Assembly: GCA_947044365.1 (NCBI GenBank)
Contig: OX345637.1
Location: 11,993,076-12,057,075, forward strand
Length of the DNA: 64,000 bases
From: Petrosia ficiformis
Lineage: Eukaryota; Porifera; Demospongiae; Haplosclerida; Petrosiidae
Direction of reading: 5' to 3'
The notes beneath the pieces were generated by a model. The model was not told the DNA's origin. It did no database searches and worked only from the letters and a program-made list of their open reading frames with translations. The translations under genes and the position numbers were made by a program. Of this stretch, positions 24,776 through 39,600 are shown one piece after another. Within the stretch, counting starts at the first letter, position 1. Each line of letters starts with the position of its first letter.

Positions 24776-25636
24776 GTAACATCAGTACACCACACTGGAT
24801 TCTGTACGGTATGAGAGAGAATGGGGAGATGATAAACTATCTATATATTGATTTTCCGTTCATACCAGAGCAGGTAGAGTCTCTACTAAACTAGTTTGTG
24901 GATTTAGTTTCTCATACAGTTGTAGCCACTGATAGGGTCCTGAGAGCCTGCAGGAAGAGGGTCCTGGAAATTCCTACTCCTGTATATTTCCGTGTATGTG
25001 GATGATGCTAAGATGCTTATTCTCCTTAGACACTGTACCTGGTACTGGTAGTCTTATAATTAAACTACAGGTAATGTGAAAAACAACAAGGTATTCTGTT
25101 TTAATTGGGTCCTCCTCTCCACAGGTATTAATGAGCATGAGATGAGACATACAAACATATATATATATATATGAAAGTGGATTTGTACCTGCTCAAGTGG
25201 GTATGTTGCTGTTATCCTCAGTCCTCACTCTCAATAATTCATGCATGCTCAGGATGAGCAAGAGAGCATCTGTTAGTATTCTAATGCATGGGCAGAGACA
25301 GCATGTTCAAATTGGGGGACTGACACAAAATATTGAGTGCTGATGCATTGCATCTGTCAGGGTGATGGTGCAAATCCCCCTACCACACTGGTATCCTACA
25401 TGAAGCATGGATGCTAAAAAGTAATGTTTTCAAAGGTTCCTCATAGATTCTCAGTTTATATTGTTATACAGTGACTAGTACAGTGATATGACAATGTACA
25501 TGATGACAAAAGTGGGGGTCTCAAGTCCCTTCTGCTCCCCAGTATCTCTGCCACTGTAGTATGCAAATTTCATTGTGAAACTATCATAGTTATGTTTAAA
25601 TTTTAATCAATCCATTGGTTCTCATATACATATATA

Positions 25637-26187
25637 CAGTGTTAGATGTAGGGGAGTGATAGTGGGAGACCCCAACAGAAATTTGCACGTACACGATTTT
25701 TTTTGTAAACATGTTTTATATTGAAACAAATAATAATTAATTAATTCTGAAAACCACTTGAACAAAACTTTTCTCTGGGCTCACATGTGCCTCCTGAGGG
25801 AGCACCACCATCCTGCTCTACTGTAGTGCTTTTAGGCCTTTTGCTCGCTGATGGTGAGCACACTTTCTCATCACTGTTTTCACTCTTGCTTGACACCCAA
25901 TCTCCAGCTTCATCAGTGTTGTAGTCGCTAGACAGAATACTATCTCGATCTTCATCGTCGCTTGAAGCATGATTTCTGGCAGTTCCCGATCCCTTGTTGA
26001 AGCTATTGCTGGTTTCCTTGGCCTTTCTTGTAAACCATCGATCTAGAGTTGCCATCTTACTATTGAAATGTACAGTGCACGTGACCACACATGCTTGAAC
26101 ATGTGGGGAATAATTCGTTTTCACTTCAATTTCAAGCGAGTTTCAGCCGCGACAAAAGCACCCTGCGCTCCCCTAGATCTAACACTG
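25637..26187. mobile_element. hAT element, internally deleted, 551 bp
   Basis: The terminal repeats start CAGTGTTAGATSTAGGGGAG at both ends. The flanking 8-bp target duplication is perfect (CATATATA at 25629-25636 and 26188-26195). These are hAT hallmarks, and the intact ends suggest a young insertion. It contains the ORF listed next but no DDE catalytic region. Confidence 0.92.
25741..26124 (-). CDS. N-terminal fragment of a hAT transposase
   Basis: A 127-codon frame wholly inside the 551-bp hAT. From an internal Met (26055) it reads MATLDRWFTRKAKET followed by an acidic, Ser-rich region (SSDDEDRDSI) and a basic SKRPKST. This leader type is common in hAT transposases with zinc-finger N-termini. 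The catalytic domain and dimerisation region are absent, so the product could not transpose. It survives because the non-autonomous copy kept its 5' exon. Confidence 0.6.
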   Translation of the reverse strand: MKTNYSPHVQACVVTCTVHFNSKMATLDRWFTRKAKETSNSFNKGSGTARNHASSDDEDRDSILSSDYNTDEAGDWVSSKSENSDEKVCSPSASKRPKSTTVEQDGGAPSGGTCEPREKFCSSGFQN

Positions 26188-26337
26188 CATATATACATTG
26201 TATTAGTTCTAGATGCATACCTTTAAATATACTTGTGTATCTTGGAGTGGGTATATTTTAAAGTCATGTAGCTCATAGATAGAGCTTCAACATGATATAA
26301 TTATAAAACATGCATACACTATGTTGGAAAAAAGTGC

Positions 26338-26692
26338 AGTCTGGAGACCAGCCCCCTTGACAATGAGGCAATATGACACTTACTAATGTTTTGTGAGAAT
26401 GGAATGTAATTAAACCTTTCTAGACGTTTCTATATACATTTTGAATGGCATATGTAAGTGGATGTTCACAAGTCACTGGTCTATAACTTCACTTTTTCAG
26501 ATTCTAACTTAACTTAACTGGAGAGAAGACATGCCCAGGAATCCATGGATATCAAAATTAAGATTTGTTACGACCTGGAATCAGCAAGACAGGTTTTTCA
26601 AAAAAAAAATGACAAAATTATAATTCAGTCTACATTGTTAGTAAATGACAGCCCAAATCCTTCCTCGTTGTGGAGGGTACTGGTCTCCAGAC
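26338..26692. mobile_element. MITE with GTCTGG termini, 355 bp
   Basis: GTCTGGAGACCAG (26338-26350) and its exact reverse complement (26680-26692) cap ~32-bp imperfect terminal repeats. Flanking dinucleotides are CA (left) and TA (right), consistent with a mutated TA target. The termini match those of the RecQ-bearing element at 48061-48630. From 26760 to 27500 there is only a dispersed repeat (26862-26950) and no gene. Confidence 0.7.
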
Positions 26693-29600
26693 TAGAAAAT
26701 AGTGTTGGAAGAACTGCATTGCATCTATGTCCTCAAATTTTGACTTTATATGTAATATAATGTATAGTTTAATGTCATAAGGTTAATACATAATTATACT
26801 GTAACTCAATACTGGAGCAATGGATTGAAATTTGACATACACAAAAAAGAATGGGAAGGCTGAAAATGGTGCAGATAAAAAGATTGTTACTCATTCCAAA
26901 CTAAAGTTATGAGTAGTTTTAATGAGGTCATGGTGAACATGAATGACCATTACATGATCAGTAAACATTGCACAATATTTTCTGATTTTTGCTGCCAATA
27001 TAATTATACTATATTCCTTATTTAAAGTGTTTATAATAGCAATAGGCTTTGTAAAGTCGCACTTGAGAGGGTTAATTAACTATACTAGTAGCCATGGGGT
27101 ACACTGGGGCATGTCTCTCAGGAAATATATACTATATAAAGGCTAATATAGGCTTTGTAATGTATTGTAGTACATGTGTGGCTACGTACATGTGATAAAA
27201 GGTTACATATACATTAAATTTAATTACATATTCAGATGTAGCCTTTACTTATGCACCTAACATGAAGTAATTTCTAGTCACGTAATGACATAATTCAACC
27301 AGATTAGCAAGCTTAAAAATCTGTCTCTTGAAAGGCTGTCTAGACACCCTCTTGCTCATTAGAACTACATCATACGTTTACCTATACCTTATGGAAGTGT
27401 AGGTGAGTTGTTTTTACCTAACAAACAAAGATAGGCACGTCTTGCAGACACACACACAGTAACACACTCTCAAAATAACAATTTAACAGACCATAATTGC
27501 GTAAATATAAAATTTTATGAAAATGGTAAAGTAAAATCTATAATATGTTTTGAATGTATTTATAGATTGTATTACATTACAATAAAATTTATAGTTTGTT
27601 TTCTTGAGCTTTACTCCAAATAAGCAAACTCTACTTTTCATAGGCTAAAAGATGAAGTAGCTGTAAAATGAACATAAAAGTAAAAAGATAATTTCAATGG
27701 ATTCACCTTACCCCACTCAATGGTAAGTCACTGACTTTTCTGTCATTGTTTACAGTATATTGTATTTTATCTCATAATCAGTTGTCCAGCTCATATAATG
27801 AGTGAAATATACTTACCCCTTTACTTGGACTAATTGATTATATGTGGTGTGGAGTGTATATACATATATACAGGGGTGTACATCTGGTGCTGTGGTGCTG
27901 CAATTAGCTCCTTAGTGGTATTCAACAGCCCCAAACATTAGAAACGAGCTCCAGGTTGACCTAAACTTTCATATAGTAAGAATACTTCTAAATATGTTAG
28001 ATGTGTCTTGTAGCTGGTATTACTGTTACTAGCAAAAGTCCTACTGAGGTCGACAAACAGCAACTGTAGGTCATTAAAATACACATAATGCAAATGCAAT
28101 GTGCTTACAAAAATCCCTTTGTTTTGTTTTGCCTAAAAGGTTGTAGTACTTCATTTGGTGTTATAGTATTCTGAGAATTTGTAGTAACAGACACATACAC
28201 AATGTATCGTAACATTTTTGGTAACAGACACATACACAAAGTATCGTAACCCTCCACCTATGCAATGAGGGTAAATGATTATGCAATGCAGTAGAAAGGT
28301 CAAAACATAGTACATGTAGTTAATCTGATTATGTCATAAAACAGTGTCGCCACTCAGTCTGGAGGTGATACCACAGAATATGGAGAGTGTGAGTAGTGAC
28401 GTTGTACATCACTACATAGCTCATGAAAATGACCTAATATGGTCATATATAAATCTCAATCAATCTGTTATGATACCATAGAAAAGAGAACAAGACGTGG
28501 GATATATCTATATATTAATCGTCCATAACCAGAGAATGTTGTTTATAGTACTAGGGCAGTACTTTATAATAAGGGAATATCCCTATGGTATATGTGGTAT
28601 AGTCAGACTGTATAAACAGTTCCAGGAATCAATAATTGTAACACGTCCTACATCTTGATTTTTTCCTTACCACATAAAACACTTCAGAAAATTGTGAGAT
28701 AACATAAATCAAAGATAAAGAGAACAGAATGATTTAAAGCCATATTACATTTATTTATACACACATGCACATATATTACATAATAATATCATTATATTAT
28801 CAGTTATTACTTCAACAGTGTTTTTGTAGGCTTGCTAAGTGGATTGACAGTCAATGTGACAGACAATAATTAAATTCTATTTGTTTAATTCTATTTCTTT
28901 TGAACAACAAAAATACTGCCTGTATTGATATAAGGAACACCCCTACCTATGTCAGTATTTTCTAAATTATACTGTCAATTCACTTAGCAAGCCTATAGAA
29001 AACACAATACTATTTAAAATAGTAACTGTATGTAAGAAATATGAAGACATGAACTTCATTTGCTTCCCATCAATTATATACATGTATGTACATGCAAATA
29101 TAGGTGCATGTGTGTATATAATGTGAGATATGTATAGAATATTCACGTTTCATTCAATATTATGATAGTGATACAATATTGGGCTTTGATACACTAGGCA
29201 CTTTCGCAAAGCTTGTTTTATATTTGTAATGAGCTACATGTACTATACATACCTTTGATTGGTATAATGCAATCTACAACCAAACAAGATATTTATCAAT
29301 ATTTTATAAGCATTTCAATGATTATTTTAAATATTGTTAATTTGTGAGAGTGTATCATATCATGGTAGCAATATGTAATACAGATAAACACATAGTACAT
29401 GTTGTTTGTCATAAAACAAATATCATCACTCTGAAGCAAAATAGAGAGTGTGAGTAGCATACTCACATAACTCATTATTACATTATAATCATAAAATAAG
29501 TCGTCATTCAGTCTGTAGTGATAATACCACAGTAAGCTAGGGAGTGTAACATGTGGTACGTGTAATTTAATTGTTGGTAATGTTGTTTACGATAGGAAGG

Positions 29601-30286
29601 CATACAGTACTTTATAATATAGGAATAGTCCTTTGTGGTGTATCTTGAACACACAAACTATAAACATTTCCAGGAATCAATATAGTTGTAACACCTCCTA
29701 TATGTTCATATGTACATATCAATGACATAGGTAATTTTTTTAATAACTTGGACCTCTCCCCTAGAGAATGTATTTTTAGATTGTATTACAGAATTACAGG
29801 GAAATTTATAGTTTATTCTCCCGAGCATCACTACAAATTTAAGGGTTGGTCGAGTATTATACTTAGTTCTAAATTAAATAAAATAATCGATTAGCGTTAA
29901 TATAAATAAATTCTACTTTTCGTAGGCTGAAAGATTAAGCAGCGCTGTAACGTCAACAGCAAGTACAAGGATACAAGTACAAGGATAGTATTATTCTCTT
30001 GATGGATTTCACCTTGCTCCAGTATATAAAAGGCAAGTCACTGACTTCTCTGTCTTATTATTATGTGAGATATACTGTCCCTGTTACTACTAATTGATTG
30101 TAAGTGGTGATGAGTGTACATGTAAATATATTATGAGGTATAGACAAGGAGTTTATCACTCTAAAGCACCTGCAGATTAATGCATATAGACTGTGTTAAT
30201 CCAGTAATATTGTTACTTATATCCTTAGAGTCACACATTTGGTTGCTATAGTAATGGAGTCTGTTTCATGTGACTTATATAGTTAC

Positions 30287-30702
30287 TAGTGTTGCACCTA
30301 TACAGCAGTTTGCCTATATGCCTACTATGCTTATATGCCTATTTTTCATAATCCATATTGCCTATATGCAGATCCAATCTGATATTGTCTGTGTGAAATA
30401 TATAGTTGTATTTATCTAGTTTACAACTGTTCACACATGGTACAACGTAATTATTCTATTGTTTATGTGCTATACATTCAGCCAAAAGTACATGTAGTTA
30501 CAGGCATATTCAGCCTTGGTTGCACACATTTTCAGATTGTACTTGTGCAGTTTGACAATAATGTAATCTGCAAAGCCTGAAAAATATTGTATAAGCTGTA
30601 TAGGCAATGTATAGGCAATGCAGTTGCCTGTACCAATACTCTGCCTATATCTTCATTATAGGCACCTATTCAGATCCCTATACTAGTATAGGTGCAACCC
30701 TA
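30287..30702. mobile_element. hAT-type element inserted in the array, 416 bp
   Basis: The ends TAGTGTTGCACCTATA and TATAGGTGCAACCCTA are flanked by ATAGTTAC and ATAGTTAG, an 8-bp duplication with one mismatch. Sister units (for example near 5170) have an uninterrupted GTAGTTAGAGCTG at this place, so the empty site is visible in the window. The interior is a run of CCTATATGC-like motifs. Confidence 0.82.
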
Positions 30703-33700
30703 ATAGTTAGAACTGATACATATTGTGTAGTGCTCTGTTGGTTTGGTTTAGATAATGTTGTGATTTTGATGGTATCAAAAGATGTTTTGACCAAAAAGTA
30801 ATGCTCAAGATTTATAATTCTCAATACTATGCTACATTACATTGTATGTTTGCCAGCTAGCATAATCACATAACAAGCCAGACATCAGTTATCTTGATTA
30901 GCGTATTGAAATATTTTTACTTTACAGGAGGGTTCATTTTTTTGGCATAACACTGGAGCAGTGTCTGTTGTACATATGAAGGTGGATTCTCTGGGCAAGT
31001 TGTTTATCTGGTCTATTAATGGATTACATTGAGCTCTTCCAGTTCTATTGTTAACAACTCTAAGGTACGTTTATATGTTCCTTTCACTCTAACTTGTTGT
31101 TATAACTATATAGTATCTCATTTGTTAAAACAATACTACTCATGAATAATGAGTGTTGTTTTATTTGAAATTTTGTTTATGACTATTTACAAATATAAAC
31201 AGCTTTTATTAACTGCTTTTAGTAATTTTACTAACTAGAATAATTTTCAGGATAATGAACACTATTCTTAAGTCATTATGAATTTGTACTATAACTAAAT
31301 CAGATAAATTTAATAGAGTGACAAAATCTAGCAAATGGAATAGAATTTTAAACTGGAAGAATGATACCACAGAATACAGTATGAGTAGTGATGTAATACA
31401 TATACATACATACCTACATACATGTAGGTCACAAAAATGATCTAATAAGGTCATGTATAAAACTCAATTCAATCTGTGTTATGATACCATAGAAAAGAGA
31501 ACAAGATGTGAGATATATCTATATATTAATCGTCCATAACCAGAGAATGTTGTTTATGGTAAAAGGGCAGTACTTTATAATAAGGGAATATCCCTATGGT
31601 ATATGCGGTACAGTCAAACTATAAACAGTTCCAGGAATCAATAGTTGTGATACCCCATTTTTTCGTTACCACAAAAGTGAGAATATTGTTAATTAATTGA
31701 GATGAGATAAGAGAACAGAATGATTAAAAGCCACATTATATACACACATGCATCTATACATGTATTTGCATGTACATACATGTATATAATTGCAGAATGA
31801 AGCAGAATGAAGTTCATGTTTCCATATTTCTCATAGAACGTTATTATTTTAAATAACATTGTCTTTTTCTGTAGACTCGGTAAGTGGATTGATAGTGAAT
31901 ATGTCAGATTAACTGTAAAAAATGAACAACGAAATACTGCCTGTGAATAATATAGGGAGGTGTGTTTAGTGATTTGATAGAAATATTGACATTTCATTCA
32001 ATATTATGATAGTGATACAATATTGGTTTTTGATACACTAACCACTTTCGCAAATCTGGTTTTTATAATTTGCTTAATTTTATACCCAACATTAATTATA
32101 ACTACAATGACCTACTATGCATAACCCTTTGATTGATTTGTTTAACCATTTCTTGAAACTGCAAATATAAACAATTATAAGACATTTATTTAGATTATTA
32201 TTGTTAATTTGTGATAGTGTATGTGGCAGCAATATGTAATACTATTATATAATACAGTTAAACACATGATACATGTAGTTAATCTTATTTTATCATAAAC
32301 AAATGTCGCCACTCAGTCTGGAAGAGTGATACCACACAATATAGAGTGTGAGTAGCATACATACATAACTCATTATTACATTATAGTCATAAAATAAGTC
32401 GTCATTCAGTCTGTAGTGATAATCCACAGAAAGCTAGGGAGTGTAACATGTGGCATGTGTAATTTAATTGTTGGTAACAAAGAGAATGTTGTTTATAGTA
32501 CTAAGGTCATGTATAAACCTCAATTCAATCTGTGTTATGATACCATAGAAAAGAGAACAAGACGTTAGATATATCTATATATTAATCGTCCATAACCAGA
32601 GAATGTTGTTTATAGTACTAGGGCAGTACTTTATAATAAGGGAATATCCCTATGGTATATGTGGTACAGTAAAACTATAAACAGTTCCAGGAATCATTAT
32701 TTGTGACACCCCATTTTTTCGATACCACACAAGTGAAGACAATATACTTAAGAATAGTGTTAATTAACTAAAATGAGATAAGAGAATAGAATGATTAAAA
32801 GTCACATTATATACACACATGCATCTATACATGTACATGTATATAATTGCAGAATGAAGCAGTTCATGTTTCCATATTTCTCATAGAACGTTATTATTTT
32901 AAATATCATTGTCTTTTTCTGTAGACTTGGTAAGTGGCTTGATAGTGAATATGTCAGATTAACTGTAAAATATGAACAACGAAATACTGAAGGGGTGTTT
33001 AGTGATATGATAGAAATATTGATATTTCATTCAATATTGTGATTGTGATACAAAATTGGTTTTTGATACACTAGCCACTTTCGCAAATCTTGTTTTTATA
33101 ATTTGCCTAATTGTATACCTAATACAATTACAATGAGCGATTATGCATAACCCTTCGATTAACCATTTCGTAAAACTACATGTACATGTACAACTATAAG
33201 ACATTTATTTAGATTATTATTGTTAATTTGTGATAGTGTATATATGTGGCAGCAATATGTAATACTATTACATGTATGTAATACAGTTAAACACATAATA
33301 CATGTAGTTAATCTTATTTTATCATAAACAAATGTCGCCACTCAGTCTGGAAGAGTGATACCACAGAGAGTGTGAGTAGCATAAGTACCTACATAACTCA
33401 TTATTACATTATAGTCATAAAATAAGTCGTCATTCAGTCTGTAGTGATAATACCACAGTAAGCTAGGGAGTGTAACATGTGGTACGTGTAATTTAATTGT
33501 TGGTAACGAAGAGAATGTTGTTTACGATAGGAAGGCATACAGTACTTTATAATATAGGAATAGTCCTTTGTGGTATATCTTAAACACACAAACTATATAA
33601 ACAGTTCCAGGAATCAAAAGTTTTACATGATGATAATACATATCAATATTTTATAGCTTATTTCTTAATAATTAAAACTGCTAAGTTCCCAAGTGGGAAT

Positions 33701-34528
33701 GTATTTTAGATTATATTACATAATTTCAGTGAAATGTATAGTTTGTTCACCTGAGTTTCACTCCATGCAATTAAAGGCCTTCTACGTTTCACAGACTAAC
33801 CAAATGATGAAGTTGCTATAAATAGAACAAGGACAATATTATATCATTCTTTTAATGGATTACCTTACTCCAGTAAATTTTAATTAAGTCACTAACGTTT
33901 CTGCATTTTATCTCGTTATCAGTTGTCCGGCCCACATTCTTAATGAGATATACTTATCTTTTACCATATAATTAATTAATTTTTTTTGTTTGAACACCAA
34001 AAATACCTGCCTGTAATGATATAGGGAGTGATGTTTCGTGATGTGAGATATTAATTGAAATTGATATTTCATTTAATATTGTGATAGGCGTACCGGTACA
34101 TATTGGCATTTGATACAATTTCATATTATACGGACACTGCATATAGCAAAGCTTGTTTTTCTAATTTGTTTTTTTATACCGAAAAGTAATTATAATTATA
34201 ACAAACTACTCTGTATACCTTTGATTGATTTCTTCTTAAATACCTTATCATAATTATTGTGGCAGGGCAGCAATATATAATACTATTATATAATACAGGT
34301 AAACACACAATACATGTAGTTAAATCATAAAACATATGTTGCCACTGTGAGTAGCATACCTACATAACTCATTATTATGGTCATAAAATAAGTCGTCATT
34401 TAGTCTGTAGTGATAATACCACTGAAAGCTAGGGAGTGTAACTTGTGGAACGTGTAATTTAATTGTTGGTAACGAAAAGAATGTTGTTTACGAGACTGAG
34501 GCATACAGTACTTTATAATATAGGAATA

Positions 34529-34600
34529 CAGTGAAACCTCCATTAGTGAACACCTCCCAATAGTGGACACCTCTCTAAAATGGACACATTCTTGCACTCC
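34529..34600 (+). mobile_element. Solo pogo/Tigger-type terminus
   Basis: CAGTGAAACCTCCATTAGTG followed by AACACC and TGGACACC repeats is the typical Tigger/pogo terminal sequence. It is preceded by TA. It cuts off an F block. The other end was not found. Confidence 0.55.
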
Positions 34601-36002
34601 CAAACACAAATATCATGTTAAAATATCTTTTGTTTCATGACAGTTAATTCTTTGACATGACACTGGAGCAGTGTCTGTTGCCATACATATGAAAGGTGTA
34701 GGAAACATTCTCTGAGGTAGCTGTTTTATTAATGCACTTCATTTGGCATCTTCCAGTGCTATTGTTAGCAACTCTAAGGTACTATTATATCACTGCTCTT
34801 AATAGAATGTCCTTTCCTGTCTGACCTGTTATAAATAGTCTATTAACCTCATCATGTTTAAGAGTGTTGTATTATTTGAGGTTTTGTTTATGACAATTCA
34901 GAACATTACAATCAATCCTAAATTAGTTTGTAGTAAAAATCTGCATAAAATTAATTCCTACTAGTAATATGTTCTATACTACATGTATGGTATTATGAAT
35001 TATAATTATTATAACTAAATCGGATAAATTGAATAGAGTGACAGCAAACTATCATACTGCATCTAAATGTTATTGTGTTAGCTCTGTGTTGTAGCTTGCA
35101 CTACTTTAATAATAGTAGGTTTGAAGTAGTTCTTTGTTTGGGACACTAGCACTTCTAGGTTTTTGAGAATTATTGGTAACAGACACATACATGTACATAG
35201 AGTTCTGTAACCCTCCGCCTGAATGTTATGCAATACAGTAGAAAGGTTAAAACATACTACATGTAGTTAATCTGATTATGTCATGAAACAAATTTAATGT
35301 CGCCACTCGGTCTGGAGGAGTGATACTACAAAATGAAGAGTGTGACTAGTGACATAATACATACATGTACCTTCATAGCTCATGAAAATGACCTAATATG
35401 GTCATAAAACTCAGTTCAATCTGTGTTATGATACCATAAAAAAGAGAACGAGACATGGGATATATCTATTTTAAGCATCCCCATAACCAGAGAATGTTGT
35501 TTATAGTACTAGGGCAGTACTTTATAATAAGGGAATATCCCTATGGTATATGTGGTATAGTCACACTGTATAAACAGTTCCAGGAATCAATAGTTGTGAC
35601 ACCTCATATATAACTTCCATGTATGTACCACACAAGGGAGGACAATACACTTCAGAATATTGTTAATTAATTGAAATGACATAAATCAAAAAGAAGAGAA
35701 TGATTGAAAGCCACATTATATATACATGTACACATGCACCTATATTTGCATGTACATACATGTATATAATTGATGGGAAGCAAAATGAAGTTCATGTCTT
35801 CATATTTCTCACATGTAGTTATTACTTCTAATAGCACATTGTGTTTTCTATAGGCTTGGTAAGTGGATTGACAGCAAATTAAATATAATTTTAAAATTAA
35901 TTAAATTTTTTTGGGGTTTGAACAGCGAAAATACTGCAATAGTCATACCATATTAACAGTTAAACTTAGCAGTATCATTAATTAAGAAAGTTAACATATT
36001 AA

Positions 36003-36615
36003 GGTTGTAGTCTTTTCCGTGGGCGGATGCTACTCCAATCAGTTTCTAGTCTTGCAAGCTTCTTGCTGCATACAATCTGGTTCCATTCTGTATGTTTTGG
36101 AAGCCACACCCACCCGGGGGTATAATTATTGGGCCTAAATGTTTTCACTGATAGTTTATTTTCAGAAACAAACCTAAACACGCCCCACGGGTGGTGGAGG
36201 GGGCGGTGGGTGGGAAACAATGGCGGGTAACTGTAGTTGCTCTCTGAGAAAGATCGGAGTTTGATAGTGCCTAGAAAGGTAGATTTTATGGTTTCAGTGA
36301 AAAGCTACAGAATTCAGCTTTCTTCAGCCTCTTGTAACTATAAAAGTAAAATGAATTTCCAGAAAACGGCTCTATTTGTTTTCTCTAAATGCATTGTACT
36401 TGGTGCATGCCATGATTGGTGGGCGTGGCTTTCTCTGTTTTGTACTTATTGCGATTACAAAAATGGACATTTTATATATGTTTTATCACTTCCAGGACCC
36501 TATAAAGGTGATTAGAAGATATGAAGGTTGCCATTACACCAGGTTAGAGTCATATTATATAATATTCTATTTTGAAACTGATTGGAGTCGCATCCGCCCA
36601 CTCCCTAGTACCACC
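36003..36615. mobile_element. TTAA-target DNA transposon, 613 bp
   Basis: TTAA lies at 35999-36002 and 36616-36619. The terminal repeats of ~45 bp share GTGGGCGGATGC and ACTCCAATCAGTTTC. The interior has small ORFs on both strands (35999-36220 minus, 36237-36636 plus) with no recognised motif. TTAA targets are used by piggyBac and Kolobok. The termini (GGTTGTAG / GGTGGTAC) do not settle which. Confidence 0.75.
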
Positions 36616-39600
36616 TTAACTTTTGATACAATTTAATATTAAATGGACACTGCATATAGCAAAGCTTGTTTTTCTAATTTATGTATTACACCCAAAAGTA
36701 ATTATAATTATAGTAAGCTACTCTGTATACCTTTGATTAATCATTTAAAAATGAATGCACTAAAGTGCAGAACCCTCACCAATATGAATGCAGCAATGAA
36801 ACAGGGCGTCATGGGCTTTCCTCATTAATATAACCTCCGCCTACGTTCGGATTAACCAATTTAATTAACAACGTTACATAGGCGTGACTGAGTAACAATG
36901 GTGACGGATGACTATTTTTCTACTTTGCACGACTGTATCTTTTCCATCGAAGAGTTTTCTTGCAAATCGCTTGAATCTCGCAGTAGATCTAGTGTGCTCT
37001 TTCCTTCGCAGTGACCAAGAATCTTACAAAGTAAGCCGTTGCACAGATTAGTGGGAACACACACACACACAAACCGATTACTATAACCCTCCGCCTACAC
37101 GCTTGGGTTAAAAATACAACCAAACAATATTAACATTTTATAAGCATTTCAATGATTATTTCAAATATTGTTAATTTGTGATGTATCATATCGTGGTAGC
37201 AATATGTAACACAGTTAAACACATAATACAAGTAGTTAATTATATAATCCGATTTTGTACGATAAATGTCGTTACTCAGTCTGGAAAAGTGTTACCACAG
37301 AGTAGAGAGTGTGAGTAGCATACGTACCTACATAACTCATTATTACATTATAGTCATAAAATAAGTCGTCATTTAGTCTGTAGTGATAATACCACAGAAA
37401 GCTAGGGAGTATAACATGTGGTACATGTAATTTAATTGTTGGTAACGAGAGAATGTTGTTTACGATAGGAAGGCATACAGTACTTTATAATATAGGAATA
37501 GTCCTTTGTGGTATATCTTAAACACACAAACTGTAAACAGTTCCAGGAATTAATATAGTTGTAACACCTCCTACATAATGATATGTGCATATCAATGTTA
37601 TATAGCTGCTCTGAGCTCCCTATAAAATAAAAGAAGAGATTACAGTGAAATTTATAATTTTTTTCATTTAAGCTTCACTGTCGAATGTTGTACTTAATTT
37701 TAAGATAAATAAATCAATGGATTAGTATTAATAATGCATAATATAAACAAATTCTGCTTTTTATAGGCTAAAAGATGAAGTTGCTGTAAAATGAACACGA
37801 AAGTGAAAGGATAATATTATTTGATTATATGTGGTGTGGAGTGTATACTATATATATTCTGAGGTAAAGACGAGGAGTTTATCACTCCACCACCACATGC
37901 AGTGTAAAGGGTGGCTGGTTCACATAATGATGTGTCAACACATTGTATTGTAAACATGATATGCTTCCTTCAACATCATCACATGCAACATGATGTGAAG
38001 ATAGGATCTGATTCTATTTTTGTGTCATCTGCATTGTGTTTGACCAATCAGTTTTCAGAATTTATCACAATGCAACGTCATTATTTGAACTCGGTCTAAC
38101 ACATATAGACTGTGTCAGTTAACTAAGTAATTTTAGTACTTCTATTCTTAGTTTTTATAAATTTGGTTGCTGTGGTAACGGAGTACATTAATAGTTTATG
38201 TCATGTGAGCCAGAACTGATATGTATTTTGTAGTGAGTGATCTCTTAGTTTAGACAATGCCATGATGTTTATGGCATCAATTATTACAGTGATTGGCATA
38301 AAAAAGTTTATTCCAGAAAACTAATGCAGTAGAATTTTAAGGCTAATTTAGCTTACATCAAATTGTGTTAACATATTTAAATGTCTTTTTCCTTACAGGA
38401 CAGTTCATTCTTTGATATAACCTAGAACATTGTCTGTTGCTGTACATATGAAAGGTGAATGAAACATTCTCTGGTGGTATAGCTGTTTTAATGGGTCTCT
38501 GTTAGTAGACGTCTATTTACATCTTCCAGTTTTACATGTATATTATTACCAACTCTAAGGTACTATTATATCACTGATCAAAATAGAATTTCCTTTTCTC
38601 TCTGACTTGTTATATATATATATAGTATCTCATCTGTTATGTAGCTTTAAGAATGTTGTATTATTTGAGGTTTTGTTTATGAAAATTTACAGCGAAAAGA
38701 ATCGATCATAATAATGTAGTTTGTAGATTGATTTCTTTTAATAATAATGTTCTAGAATAGTTTATTTGTTTCAGGTTAACCTAAACTATTTGTAAGCTAT
38801 ATTATAACTAAATCAGATAAATTTAATAGAATTACAGCATACGACTACAATAAATGTTATTATGTTAGCTCTGTGTTATAGCTGGCACTTTTTCAAGTTC
38901 AGGTAGTTTTGAAGTAGTTCTTTGTTTGGGTAGCTAGCATTTCTAGGTTTCTGAGAATTATTGGTAACAGACACATACATAGAGTTCTGTAACCCTTGCC
39001 TTAATGATTGCAATACAGTAGAAAGATCTAAACATAATTGTGTCATAAAACAAAATTTAATGTCACCACTCAGTCTGGAGGAGTGATACCACAAAATGGA
39101 GAGTGACATAATACATACATGTACCTTTTCATAACTCATGAAAATGACCTAATATGGACATTCAATCTGTGCTATGATACCACAGAAAAGTGAGCAAGAT
39201 AATGGAGATATCAATTTTAATTGTCCATGACGAGAGAATGTAGTACTAAAGCAGTACTTGATAATATGGGAATATCCCTATTATCGATATATGTGGTACA
39301 GTCAGTGGATGTGGATAATATATTGAAATATTGATATTTCATTCCACATTGTGATTTTTATACAATATTGGCTTTTTGAATATAATTTATAGACACTGTA
39401 TATTATAGCAAAGCTAATTTGCATAATTTTATACCCAAAAGTAATTATAATTATAACGAGCTACTCTGTATATACCTTTGATTGAACCATTTCTTGAAAT
39501 CTACAACCAAACAGAACATTTCATAAACATTATTATTTCTGAATTTGTGATACTGTATGCTGTAATAAGTAATATATACTATTATGTAATACAGTAAACA

